From Physcomitrium patens (taxonomy: Eukaryota; Streptophyta; Bryopsida; Funariales; Funariaceae): a DNA stretch of 64,000 bases. Location: the NCBI RefSeq assembly GCF_000002425.4, contig NC_037260.1:7655808-7719807 (forward strand). The letters run 5' to 3'. Positions 12,179 through 24,690 of the stretch are shown piece by piece (position 1 is the stretch's first letter; the number at the start of each line of letters is the position of its first letter). A program made the translations under genes and the position numbers. A model generated the notes under the pieces. The model was not told where the DNA came from. It saw only the letters and a list, made by a program, of their open reading frames with translations, and ran no database searches.

Positions 12179-15100
12179 AATACAATATAAAATATAAAAT
12201 CTTTGGAATAATTTATTACTCAAGCTATTATGTGCAGTAATCAATTATTTAAAAGACGTCAAGAATGAAGACTTGGCTTGAGAGGAATAAGCCAAATAAT
12301 GATGGTAGCTCCTAAGTTTTCAAAAACTTATTCATGAAGAGTAGAACCATTATAAATTGATATGGTACATTTTAAATCCTTCACACAACAGAAAAAGATT
12401 CAATGATGTTAAGAAGGCTTATACTTATAGTATACAGAAGCTAAACATATTACTTAATATTATCTAAAAAAACAACGCAACTACAAAATAAAAAGCATGG
12501 TTGCCAAAGAAGACAATGTGTTGAAAAGCAAGTTTTTTTATCTGCAATAGGATCCATGCAGCTAGAATCTTTTGTAATTCCTAGTAAAGGTCTTATTCTC
12601 TCCTCAAATCTTTCACCTTATTTTATAATAGAAGTATATTTAAGACCAAAAAATCACAAATTCTTGATTTTATTAGATTAACAAGTCTTAGCCTATTTTA
12701 TAAATAAAGATTTTATCTAAAAACAAGAAATATTGTTAGTCAAGAAAACTAAATATGTACATGTAGAAGTCATAGATGGTCATTTGCTAATTTTTGGAGA
12801 TGTTACATATGATATTTTTTCTTTGGAGCAATTAAAGATCATAATAATATAATAATATTTAATATAATGAGATCTTTGTCTAATTAGATTATTTTAAGAT
12901 TATCTTAATTAAAAATATATAATCTTTAAATAGATTAGATTTCTCATAATTATAATTTTTTTAATAGTTTAATCCAAAATTCCATTAATCAAGTAGAAAT
13001 ATATAAATCTTATACATCTACAAAAGAAGGATTTATCTTTTGCATGCCACAAAAGAAGGATTATCTTTTGCTATGTATTTCACACCCATTTCTAATGGTA
13101 AAAAGATATCAAGTAGTATTCTTAGCCAATATCAAGATTTTCATGACGTTTTTAAAAAAAATATATAGATGTTATTTCAAAGTAATGTCTTTATGATTTT
13201 TCCATTGACCTTTATGAAAAATTCAACCACCATTTGGATCAATCTATAGCCTATCATAAAATGAGTTAGCTACATTGAATGAGTACATTGTTAAGAACTT
13301 GGCTAAGAATTTCATATACCATTCTAAATCTTCAACCAAGGCTCCTATCTTATTTGTAAAGAAAAAAGATGGATCTCTGTAGATGTGTATAGACTATCGA
13401 GGATTTAACAAGATCACCATCAACAATAGCTATCTTCTACCTTTGATTTTAAGACTTTTTTATTAACTAAATCAAGCAAAGATCTATATAAAAATAGATC
13501 TATAAAGAGCATATAATCTAATATGTATTAAAAAAAGAAATGAATAAAAAATTATGTTTTGAACCAGGTCTGGGTATTTCAAATATAATGTCATATCTTT
13601 TGGAATCACAAATGTATTAGCTACTTTTTAACATCTAATAAATGATGTCTTTTATGAGATTCTTAATTATTTTATTATTTGTTATTTGGACAATATCTTA
13701 ATCTACTCTAAGAATATAGTAAAGCATGAAATTCATGTTTGTTGTGTATTACAAAAACTTAGAGATGTAAGATTATATGTCAAGTTAGAAAAATGTATAT
13801 TCCACACTACTTAAGTTGACTTCTTAGGATACATCATTTCCAACAAAAGACTAATAATGGATCCAAAAAAGGTCTAGACTATCATAGATTAGAAGATTTC
13901 AAGAATAATAAGAATTATGCAATGTTTTTTGAACTTTGCCTATTACTATGAAATCTTTATCAAGAATTTTTCTTGAGCTGTAGCTCCACTTACATATTTG
14001 ATATGTAAAGACAAAATTGAATAGAATATAAAAGCTAAAGCATTGTTTGATGTTTTAAAAAAAGAATTTATTTTTGCACCAATCTTATATCATCTTGAAT
14101 TTTCCAAGGTATTTTTTATGGAAATAAAATTAAGTATCATATACTCAAAAATAAAAAAAAGATGACAAACTCCATCTAGTAGCTTTTCATTCTAAAAAAA
14201 TTTCAACAGCCAAGATTTATTATGAGATCCATGACAAAGATTTCCTTGTAATCATAGATTTATTTCAAGAATGGCATCATTATTTAGAAGGTGCCTTGAA
14301 ACTAATCATCATATATACAAATCATAAGAACCTCAAGTATTTCATATTGGCATGTATTTGAATCCTCGCCAAGCTTGTTGGAACATGTCTTTATTAAGAT
14401 TTGATTTCAATATCACTTATTGACTTAAAAAATAATAAGATTTGTTAGACATCCTTTCTAGATATTTTTACCTTATACCAAAAGAATGAAATGCATCTTT
14501 TTATCAAGAAAGAATAATTTTCTTGAAGCTAGAGCATTTTCACTTTTGAGCAATAATATCAACATTAACTATTGATTCAACCTTTGTCAAGCAAATTCAA
14601 TTAAGTATGTCTTTTGATCCTCTTATCTATGATATTAAGAATAATTCTTCTAAGTCTCATGATACTTCTAAGTTCAAGTTTAAGAACAACCTACTCTATT
14701 TAGAAAAATGATTATATATTCTAGAAGGTGGAGATTGATTACATATTCTTTAAACTCATCATCACTTTCAAACAACTGGATATTTTAGATATAATAAGAC
14801 TTTGGAGCTAATATTGATAGATTTTTAGTAGCTTCAAATATAAAATGCAATCAAAAACTTTGTATAATCATATATTACTTGTTCAAAATCCAAACCTCCT
14901 TGCCATCGAATTTATGGACTTCTTTAGCCATTACATATTCCAGAATAACTATGGTCTTCTGTTTCTATGGATTTTATCACAGATCTTTTAGTCTCAAATT
15001 TTTATGATTCTATATTTATAGTAGTAGATTATCTTACCAAGATGGCACATTTTGTACTATATATAAAATCTATTAGAGATAAAGAAACAACTAAATTTTT

Positions 15101-16020
15101 TCTTAACATCTATCGCTATTATGGATTGTTTAAAAATATTATATTGAATAGAAGGACTCAATTTGTATCAAGATTTTTAAAATAAATATAAAGCTCTCTT
15201 TGACTTTTTATCTTTAAATTGATAGACAAAAAAATCAAGTGAATCAAGTTTTGAAGCATTACTTGAAGTGTACTATCAATTATCATGAAGGTAATTAGAC
15301 AATTCTTTTACTATTGGAAAAGTTTATGTACAATAATTTGATACATTTTTCCATTCAATATACACCTTTCATCGTTAATTATGATTATCATCTGCGACTT
15401 GATACTTTTAACTTTTTAAAAGTTGATAATCCTACGACAAAAGATGTGATAAATCATTTATTAGAGCTACATGCAACAATAAAGGCATAATTAAAGGGAG
15501 CTCAAGAACAACAAAAGATTAAGACAAATGCCTATTGGAAGGAACAACCACAATTCAATGTAGATGACAAGATATGGTTACTTCATCACAATATCAAGAT
15601 TACTTATCAATGTAATAAGTTGGACTATTATATACTTAAATCTTTTTATATTAGTGAACAAATCAATGATATTACTTATATATTTTATCTATCAAAATCT
15701 ATGAAGATCTACCTCGTATTTCATGTATCTCTTCTTGAATCATATAAGATAGTGAATATCTCAAAAAAAAGACAAATGTCACTTCTTCCTATAGAAGTGG
15801 ATAATAATCAAGAGTTTGAAGTAAAAAAAGTCTTAGATTTAAGGTGGAACCAAAAAAATTTTAAGTATCTTATTTATTCACATATATATGATATTAATGA
15901 ATGTACATGGAAGCCAGCAAAGAATCCTACAAATGCAGCAAAGAAAGTTGAAGCTTTTTATCAATGGCATCCATCAAAACTAAGATATTGAATAAAAAAT
16001 CTTTACTATAAAAAAAATAA

Positions 16021-16058
16021 AAAAATAAAAAAATAAAAAAATAAAAAAAAAAATCTAA
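16021..16058. repeat. A-rich simple repeat after the C2 chromodomain
   Basis: A run of AAAAATA-like units immediately after the end of the C2 coding remnant. Confidence 0.8.
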
Positions 16059-16586
16059 AAAATATAACATTCTACCTTCTACCTTTTTTTGTAACTTCTA
16101 TATATTTGTGATGCTAAAGAGATGGAGAACCAACAACCAATAGATTCAACTCAAGAGCTTTCACTTACTGACTTACTAGAGGAGACATTGTAATTGTCAC
16201 AATCTTCAAGATGACGTAATCGAGATGAAGATCCTCAAGAACATGTACTTCTTCAAATAGATGGTGAGATACAATGTCTTTGATATTACAATCTTAGAAG
16301 AGACTTTCAATGTTTGGTGATTTTATTAGAGATAGAAACAATTCCTAACATTGTTCCAAATATTTTTTTTGAAGAAAGTTACAAAGTCCTCAACAATGAC
16401 CAAATAATAGGGTGGTCTTTTTATCGTGGTATGGAACACTATTGATGGTTGAAAAGACCTATTAACTATCTTCGAAGAGAATAAAGATCAAAGTATGCAG
16501 CAAATATAATTTATTACATCTTAAATTTCATCAATACATGATGACTGTTCTTTGTAGAACTTATCTCTAGAATAGAGGGTAACATT

Positions 16587-17125
16587 ATGGATATACATAC
16601 ATATTCTAATAAATACCTATATGATTAGATAGAAATAAGTAAAAATAAATAAAAGTAGATTAATTTCATAATACCTTCTAAAGGAGCTTTTTAGAAGCTT
16701 CATAGATGTTATTTTGACTTTACATGTGTTTATAGTTAATTGATAGGTTAGAAACTTGGACAACAAGTTAATTACATATTGGTAGCTTGTGGAAAAAGGT
16801 AATTATGTGGCCTACATATAGAAAACTTGCCTTGCAAGTTAAAATATGTATCTTGCAAAGTCAACATGTTTTGAAGGTCCTATAGGACATCACCATATAG
16901 CTCTTAGTTAAGGATATATATGGAGGCAAGAGTGAAGTCTTCTTCACTCTAATCAATGCCTTTCTAATCTTTAGTCTTATTTTAAGTCTTTCTAGTCTTC
17001 TTGTTTTTAATAATAGTCATTCTAGTTTAATATTATATCATCTTTGAGTAACTTTCTAGTTATTTTTAGTAACACAAGAATATATTGAGTATTTCTTTCT
17101 TCGAGATTTATGTCTTTGATACCAT
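16587..17125 (+). repeat. 3' LTR of chromovirus copy C2
   Basis: It is homologous throughout to the 11,632-12,178 LTR and follows an equivalent untranslated region. The right end lies close to the words TATGTCTTTGATACC, matching the ends of the other LTRs in the window. Confidence 0.75.
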
Positions 17126-17564
17126 ATAAGAAGAATTTTACTCTTTTATGAAAAATAAGACTTAAGTCATCACTAAGGTTCTATCAAACATACATGCCAC
17201 TTCATACAAATAGATGTTTAAAGCCAAATAAATAACAATTAAAATTAATCCAACAAAGACTAGATTGAAGACTCTTCTTTTAGTTAAAAGACTTGAATAA
17301 TATAAAAGTATTGATTATAATAATATATTTATATCCATAATAAGATAATCCATATTAAAGGTAATTATTGCATTTATTATATTAAAAATTTGGAGCATTA
17401 ATTATATAGATATCATCACTACATTCTTTAAAAAAATACTTAATGAATTCATATACATGTAACAATCAATTAGATTTGAAGAAATAAGATTATAACACCT
17501 TTTGTACAAATTGTTTAGATCTATTTACAAACTATAGAAAATATCCTCGCTTCCTCTCATTCTC
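17126..17564. other. AT-rich spacer, no gene seen
   Basis: The only pattern is a short CT-rich run (about 17,545-17,578) just ahead of the Copia remnant. Part of this could be decayed Copia pol, but nothing can be read with confidence. Confidence 0.5.
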
Positions 17565-17981
17565 CTCTCTCCTCTCTTTTTATGGCATCAAAAAAATTGA
17601 TGTATATCTTTAAAGTATTGAATGGATATATAATAAATCAAATCTTAATCTCTACCACTCTATTAAAGATGCTTTTGTTATAATCTTTTTCTTCTATATT
17701 GATGATCTTTTTATTACTAAAAATAATAATAAATATACTAATAAAATCAAATTATAAATAAATTATGAAGTACCTAGAAAAAAGAAAAAAATAATTAAGA
17801 ATTAAGTTTGAACACATGTCCAATGAGATGTTTTTTCATCAATATTCTTACTCTTAAGAAATATTCAATGAATTTAGTATAGAAAATTACTTATTTAAGT
17901 ACATTCTTCTACATGACAGATTTATTACTTAATCCAATATATGAACTTAACTAATTGACACCACTTAATATTGCATGATGA

Positions 17982-18386
17982 TGTCATAAACATAATCAAC
18001 ATCAATAGTTATTGAAATAAATAAAATTATATAGAAATAAATAAAAGTAAATAAATTATATAATATCTTCTAGAAAAGCTTTTTAGAAGCTTGATAGATG
18101 TGATTTTGACTTCATACATATAAGTGATTGATAGATTAAAAACCTTGCCATCAAGTTGGCCATGTATTGCATATGTTGGCTATTGGTATAAGTTGGCCAT
18201 ATATTGCATATATTGGCTATTGATATAAGTTGGCCATGTAATGCATATATAAAAAACTTACCTTCCAAATTAAATATGTGACTTAAAAATTAAACACATT
18301 TTAGAGGTTCACATAATTTTTTATCATATCTCTTTGAAAAATATCTTACTTATTTATTTACATTCTTCAAGTTCTTGTCCTTGACA
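17982..18386 (+). mobile_element. Solo chromovirus LTR nested in the Copia fossil
   Basis: It begins TGTCATAAACAT and ends TTCTTGTCCTTGACA, the same ends as the chromovirus LTRs near 54, 59 and 60 kb. Copia reverse transcriptase reads up to it and Copia connection-domain wording resumes just after it. No internal chromovirus sequence is present, so this is a solo LTR. Flanking pentamers (GATGA and AATAA) are only a decayed candidate for a target duplication. Confidence 0.8.
18153..18248. repeat. 37-bp tandem repeat, 2.6 copies, inside the solo LTR
   Basis: Units start at 18,153, 18,190 and 18,227, each opening AAGTTGGCCAT. The other LTRs in the window carry this block once, so the expansion is private to this copy. 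Confidence 0.9.
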
Positions 18387-18987
18387 AATAATTGATAAAC
18401 TTTTATTCTTTATTAAGACAAGATCTAACCTATCATATTTAATAGATATTATTGTTAAGATTATGGCTAAGCCACAGTAGTAATGTCTAAAAGCAATCAA
18501 GCATATTTTGAAATATATAAAGAAGACACATGATTTTAAATTTTATTTTCAACTTTCTTTAAAACTTGCTTTTAAGGAATTCATAGATATAAATTATTTA
18601 GTTGCCTTGAAATTCAATGCATTATTGCTAAATATGTATTCAAGATTAATTATAGACTAATTGTCTAATCCAACAAATAGTAGTCAATTCTTTCTGATAA
18701 TACTATAAAGATAGAATACAAGATAATCTTGAAAGCCACCAAAGAAGAAATTTATCTACAAAGGCTACTCATTAAATCATACAATTCATTTCTATCCAAG
18801 ATACTAATGCATTCTCCAAATGAATCAATTCAATTAAACCTTTCTGAAGCTCACATTTCCACAATACATGATTTTTATCTCAACTGCAATAACATGGATT
18901 CAATTTGCCTTGTTCAAAATCTCATACTTCACATAACAAGTAAACGTATTAAAGAAAGGCATCACTTTATACAAGAACAAATATTGG

Positions 18988-19015
<28 letters not shown>
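18988..19015. repeat. Poly-A run (28 bp)
   Basis: A homopolymer that ends the Copia homology on the right. It could mark a break or a reverse-transcribed tail. Confidence 0.9.
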
Positions 19016-19018
<3 letters not shown>

Positions 19019-20270
19019 CTTTGAAACATGTCATCATCAAAATACAACACTCACATTTTTTTACAAAACAAGTTACTATACAATGTTTTGAGAACCCTCA
19101 TTATTTCATTGAGATACACTTTCTTATAAAATTACAAATATATGTAATTACATAATTCACTATTCTAAAACTCATGATGTCATAACCAATCCCTAAATTA
19201 ACATCTCTAATAATTACAACTTTGTATCAAGATTCACAACAAAATGTTGATTCTATAAACAATTAGTTGTGCTTGTTGTGTGGATGCAAAATATGCCAAA
19301 ATTAGTCCTTAATATTACTACAAGATTAGTTAGTCCATTAAGTACCTTCCCATAGATTTAGGATTTTGACTAGGGACATCCATTGTCCTTTAAGTTCAAG
19401 ATGATGTGCTCTTGTTAGCATCACAATTAGTTTGGATCTAGTCTGTATAAATCCTCATTTATTTTCTTCAGTTTCAAATTCTAAGACCGTTACACGTTCA
19501 GCATTTAACCCTCGAAGACCGATCAAATTCGAAAAAGAACACACGCGCACAATCTGCCCAATTCGCTTGCACATCCAACATAGTCGTCACTGAAGATTTG
19601 ACAACGTCACAAGCAGATACACGTCTGTAACGGGGATCGCAATTTAAGGTGCAATGCCAAGACCCTTGCTGCTGGGATTGTGAAGTCAACGTGGCATAAC
19701 TCGTTCTCTTTCGAGGTGTAGTGACTTCACTTGCTATGTATTTAAGCCTCGTACCAACAGTGTGAACAGGTACTTCATGATGTCTCCCTCATATTCTTCA
19801 TTTGACATAGACAGAAGATTGAAGCAACTTTGACAAAAGATTCGGAGGCCTCAAAGGCCTGCTCCCATGGTAAAACTCCTATACCTGCTCAGAAGCTACA
19901 ACTTCTTACGCATTCATTGTACTTCGCGTCCCAGGATAACCTTCAATTCTACAGGCTTCTCGACACTATAATACGCGCCCAGGCCATCGCAGCATAGAGG
20001 TAATGTTTTGCCGTGATTTCCGATTGTCTGTCTGAGATATAAACTGAAATTTTAAGTATTGATCCCTCAAATTCTCGGCAGTATCATTGGGTCTCCTTGG
20101 CAAGACTTGCTAAAAACAGCTGCTGCATTTGATTCACATACCATAAATCGATTTTCAGCACCGCGGCGTAGGAACAAAGCATTCCACAGGTCTAAAGACG
20201 TCAGCTGGACTTTCATGATCTACAGGCCTTATAAATCTCAAGAGAACCAAAACTAGCCGGGGTTTTCTTT
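19016..20270. other. Intergenic DNA and 3' flank of the cyclin gene
   Basis: Composition changes from AT-rich repeat to higher-GC gene island near 19,480. No exon is supported. The 19,480-20,270 part probably includes the 3' untranslated region of the - strand cyclin gene, judging only from position and composition. Confidence 0.4.
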
Positions 20271-22138
20271 TCAACGACTAGGCGGTGAATCTCTGAAAAA
20301 ATACTGAGATAGAGGTTGCTGATACGGTAACGAACTCTGTTTTCTGCTCATATACGAAGCTGGGGCTCCAGAAGGTGTTCGCATCTTAAACCTGGGAGAC
20401 ATCTCTTTCGGAGTCTGAGGAGCACTTCCCCGAGGAGTACCAGGAGCAGTGCCATAAACACTTGCAGGTGCACTGCCAAATGCAGGCAAGCTTCGTTCTG
20501 GTCTTTTTTCAGAAATAGCGGATATATCCCTCTCAAGGTAAGTACAATAGCTCTCGAACACACTAATTGTGACGGACAACTTAAAATCCAGGCGAAACAA
20601 AAACTCAAGCTCAAGGCGATTTAACTCAACGACACTCACACCTCCGACCCTAGCAAAGAAAGCGTTGTTGAAGTGCCTGCATACAAGAAATTGGGAGTAG
20701 ATCAGTTGAGGTTGAGCTGTAAACATTTGTCAAAAGTGAAACAAAAGCCTAAACATCGATTATACGAGTTGATTGTCAGCGACACGAACACAAAAATTAC
20801 TACACGCTACAAGAGGCCATTCGCTCGGTATAAACATGAATACTTGGTAAATCGCTGAGGCCATGGGTATGATTCAGCATCCTATCGAAGCATTCACAAC
20901 TGCCACGATGGAGATATTACTCGCAGAGAAATGTCAGTTCAGAGGTTTTTGCCAACACGAAATGATGATAAAATACACACTCAATTACTGCACTTGGAAT
21001 CCAAAAATTACAATCGCAGGATTCTTACGCTAACCGAAAGCTCTTGCTATGTTATTTTCATCGGCGGAGGACCTATCCAGTCCACGGTGAAACGGTGATT
21101 TATGTCCACAACCAATTGTGATCAACACCATTAATGCAGCACATGACAGGGACGTAATAACTCCAGTACCTTCTAAACATTATGATATCTAAAAATGGAC
21201 TAGAATGAGGAGGTTGAACTAGGGCCTATCATTCGAGACACCACACTTGAAGGGCATCCCACGCCTCAAAAACGCAAAACAGAAATGATGAATATAAATG
21301 TAACAACGAAAGAGGGTGCAATAGAACAGCTAGTAGAACCAACTAAGTAGGTTACCCTCGAGGGTATCAATTTTTGAATGTGTTCCTACTAGCTGTTCAA
21401 AAAGTGAAACGCTCGAGGGTAAACTATGTCGGCAAAAGACTTCCCTTAAATCCCCAATTACAGATTCTCTAAATAACGAAGAACTAAAAAAATGAAGTAA
21501 ACAAACGTACAGTGTGCAAAATAATAGAATTCCTCATCGCAGGGATGAGCAGGAATAGATAGTCTCCGGTTAGTAGAGACTTACACATCATCGAGCATTT
21601 TCGTGGCCACCATAACGCTCGTCACAAGCAATCTGTGCACGTTGAGAGTAGTGACTAGCAAATCCGGTTGCCGGTGGACCAGGCGATCCAAGAACACGTA
21701 TGCAACGACAAAGCAAGACGGACTGCAATTAGTATACTTAAAAATGCGCTCCAAATACTTCGCAATGCTAATGCTGGGGGCTCTCAACCCATGGAAAATT
21801 GTTAATTTCTTGCCCTGCTGCGAAGGCGCGTTGACGAATAGTTCATTCCTGGTGACAAGGCGGTCAAGAACAGCTGCCAGAACATTCAAAACCTTAGGGG
21901 TCTCTTTTTCCGTAGGTGCATTGGAGTCTTCATCTGCATCAGGAACTTCGAAAGTGAGAGACGACGAGCCTTGGGAGGATGTGACTTTCCTAGAGCTTCT
22001 GATAGTACTAACCGACAACTGCATCCGCAACGCATTCACGTCAGGTACACCATCTTCATCTTCTCTCCCGACGCTCCCTGAGAACCCCAGTGTTCTGCAC
22101 GCGGGCGGCATCCTTCCCGTCTCGTACGCCAGTGCCAC
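20271..22138 (-). CDS. U/P-type (PHO80-like) cyclin, two exons
   Basis: Predicted exons are 21,585-22,138 and 20,271-20,676, joined through a GT-AG intron of 908 bases (donor GT|GTAAGT, acceptor TATGCAG|GC), giving 319 residues. Exon 1 ends MLDD and exon 2 continues VHFNNAFFARVGG, the hallmark block of plant CYCU/CYCP cyclins, followed by ELNRLELEFLFRLDF. The cyclin box spans roughly residues 85-235. Proteins of this family partner with CDKs and some are linked to phosphate or nutrient signalling. The usual length is about 200-230 residues. Here there is an extra N-terminal arm of about 85 residues and a Ser/Pro-rich C-terminal tail with several S/T-P sites (TPRG, TPKE, SPRF, TPSG, SPPS) that suit proline-directed kinases. 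The start at 22,138 is the first in-frame ATG; a later Met at residue 10 is possible. Confidence 0.88.
21324..21398. repeat. Inverted repeat and palindrome within the cyclin intron
   Basis: A 13-bp arm GAACAGCTAGTAG (21,324-21,336) is matched perfectly by its reverse complement at 21,386-21,398. The loop contains a perfect 14-bp palindrome, TACCCTCGAGGGTA (21,353-21,366), and the word CTCGAGGGTA recurs just beyond the right arm near 21,412. The RNA could fold here. The function is unknown and it may be a small decayed insertion. Confidence 0.8.
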
Positions 22139-23500
22139 AACCTAACTCCAGCTCTCTCACCCTGTTTCCAATCTCAGTCAAAGACGCTCTTGTCTAACCA
22201 TACCCAGATGTTCTGATCTACTCGTCATCACAACCTTTCCACGCAGTTCCTTCCAATCTACCTCCATGGTCACCCCTGGACAAAATTCAGAAAACCTGGT
22301 GCATTTAAGAACAAGTTTCCTCGCACTGTCCAACAGCCCGGATCGAAAAAGAAAAAAAACCGGCATAATCAGTCACTTAGACCGAGCCACATCGTCGTCA
22401 TAGACCATCTCCATTTCACAGATGGCGCAAGATTCCTCGTCTCTAAGACGTTTGAAAGCACACAACACTCCCGCTGGACAAGAATATTTCAAAACATCTC
22501 TTGATAGCTCACGAGTCAACAAGCTGACAGATAACGCATAGGAATGCGAGAAAGATAGATCATGGAAGCCTCAGATTTGAAACTTGACATGTGGGAGGCA
22601 GGAGAGTTAAACGCATCCTAAGCTCCGGAGAGCGACAGGCGCGAATTATAGTCATGAGCCTTGTGAGCTCACGTCAAGTCGTATCATCCAGGAATTAACG
22701 GGAAACGAAAAGGAGCCGGCCCGGAGATTTATGGCAGAGAAATACGGTAACAAGGAAGTGGTACAACGCAGAACAAGAACCATCAAGATGTGGAAAGCAA
22801 GCACACCAATGAAATTCAGAGAACGCACAAAAAGGTCGCGGGGAACGGAGGCGCTGCAACTTAGGATCCCGAGGGCCCGCCTTCGAGCAGCATTATCACC
22901 AACCTTGCGATCAAGATAATGAGGCATGCATTTTCCTCACGATGCCAAGCGCCCACACAGGATAGGTGAAGAATCACAAATACAAACACAAGTAAATTTT
23001 TCGAATCCTACAATCCAGGAGCGGCGCAGCAACTTGCTCTCTCACAAACCTATAAATCTGGAATTTCTGCAGCACACCATAAGAAACAAAGTAGTTAGCG
23101 AAAAAAAAAAAAAAAAAAAAAAAAAAACGAATCCACGGCAATTAGACTCTACCTCGGAGAAAGAGAAAGAGTCCTCCTCGCACACTGACGGAGTACCCAG
23201 TCCATGGAGAAATCTAGCAGGGCCATAGATTTACAATGATAGCAAGTACAAGCAAAGCGTGAAAGTTGCCGAAAGGGATAAATAAAATAAAAAAGGATCG
23301 CTAACTGACAGTTTGGATCGTTTCAAATGGTAGCAATGCATCGAACGACGCCATATCCCAGCTGGTGTTGAATACTGTGACGAACTCGTAAGAATATGCC
23401 TTCAAAAACGAAATTGCTGGGAAAGATTACGTACAACCGGCTTGTCCGGTTAATTATCACCTGCTGTTACCGGTTATTATCCCACCTCAGTTACCACCAC
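22139..23500. other. 5' flank of the cyclin gene, gene-island composition
   Basis: This GC-moderate stretch upstream of the - strand cyclin start includes a 27-A run (23,101-23,127). Open frames occur on both strands but none resembles a known family. It probably holds the promoter and 5' untranslated region of the cyclin gene. I cannot place a transcription start. Confidence 0.4.
23101..23127. repeat. Poly-A run (27 bp)
   Basis: An uninterrupted A homopolymer on the + strand (T run for the cyclin strand), about 960 bases upstream of the cyclin start. Confidence 0.9.
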
Positions 23501-24690
23501 TGTTAACTACTTTCATCCATCTTACAGCTTGTCATGATAATGGAAGCTAATTATAGAACACGACTGAGCCGAGTTCGATGGCGAAGATCATCCAATATTT
23601 TGGATGGATGGATGAATGAGTTTATGGATAAATTTTTGATGTATCATCCATCCAGTGGTCGAATTTTGAAGAACCAATGTTCTTTGAGACGACTAAACAA
23701 AACAAAACAAAAAAAGTAACGTAATGTAATGTATTTAGGTTGAGATCTACTATGGAGAAATTACTTCTTTTTCTTTCTTTTTTACACTAATGTTTGGGAT
23801 TGATGCTTGGAAACTGTAATTGGCACCATCAAACATATGCACAGAGTAATATAATTAAACGGTATACTAATAAAATGACAATCATTGAGGTGAAGAGAAA
23901 TATCCATTCCAATGTTAGATGCAGCTCCAAATACATGCATGTATATATAAGTTTTAAACTTATTATTTAATTTAAAGTAATTAATTTTTTAAAATTTAAC
24001 ATGATATGATTAACTTGGTGTAACAAATTTGCAGCTTTTGAAATATTATGCAAATATATTGAAATTATGAATGTCGTTTTCAGGCCACAGTTTATTGTTT
24101 TGATTAACTACAGAAGTATTATTTATCTTTTAAATAAATGCATAACCTTTGAATGGAGAGTTTTATTTAAATGATACTATGCTCCTCTGAGCCAAATTCT
24201 TGGGACTACATTCATTGAAAATTGTACAAACTTGGTCACAAGGTCTTATAACCAATATCATGTAAACATTGTCTAGCATCATATATTTTGTGACTAATTC
24301 AAATAATAATGAAAATCATGTCTACTTTTTGAATTCCAAGCTAATATGATATGCAACCATCCAAAAAAAATTCAAGCTAGTTACACTTCTTTTATATACA
24401 GTAAGATATATGCAATATCCAAAAATATATATGTAAACAAAATAAAAACAACTAGTAGACATTGTTCTCATTTGTAAAAGCCCAATGACTTTCTGGAAGT
24501 TGTATTCCATATCCTTTCATTCATCATAAATACAACTTGTGAACCTGAACCAATTCCAAACACTTCAACATAAAGTCTAATATCTCTACATAAACACCAA
24601 GACTGAGAAACACAAATGAATTTTCACATGGTCAATTAATAGAAAATAAGGCAAGTAGCAACAATTTCTTATTTTTTCCTTTTTCTTTCC
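23501..24690. other. AT-rich intergenic DNA
   Basis: No gene or repeat family was recognised. Short open frames here lack any protein-like conservation that I can identify. Confidence 0.5.

Larger units (their letters stand above)
12179..17125 (+). mobile_element. Chromovirus fossil, copy C2, lacking most of gag, with 3' LTR
   Basis: Between 12,179 and about 12,540 I recognise nothing. From about 12,540 the order is protease (to about 12,960), reverse transcriptase (about 13,180-13,830), RNase H (about 14,060-14,480), integrase (about 14,620-15,290), C-terminal segments and a chromodomain (about 15,800-15,990). A 3' untranslated region matching that of C1 and an LTR (16,587-17,125) follow. 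C1 and C2 lie head to tail with one LTR between them, so that LTR may be the 5' LTR of C2, the 3' LTR of C1, or a product of LTR recombination. It is heavily broken (many breaks) and old. Confidence 0.8.
17565..19015 (+). mobile_element. Ty1/Copia pol fossil, reverse transcriptase to RNase H
   Basis: Reverse transcriptase wording runs from about 17,590 to 17,960, including the Y-x-D-D catalytic block as FYIDDLFIT near 17,690. After an interrupting LTR, the RT/RNase H connection (about 18,390-18,480) and RNase H (about 18,500-18,985) follow, with ATKEEIYLQRLL and HHFIQEQ-type blocks that are typical of Copia. It ends at a 28-A run (18,988-19,015). No Copia LTRs were found. It is broken (roughly ten or more breaks) and older than the LTR inserted into it. 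Confidence 0.75.

Noticed and set aside
18083-18268. A 61-codon - strand frame with repeated ISIANICNIWPTY-like words.
   Set aside because: It is produced by the 37-bp tandem repeat inside the solo LTR.
21603-22145. A 180-codon + strand frame over cyclin exon 1.
   Set aside because: It is the antisense shadow of a clearly conserved cyclin exon.
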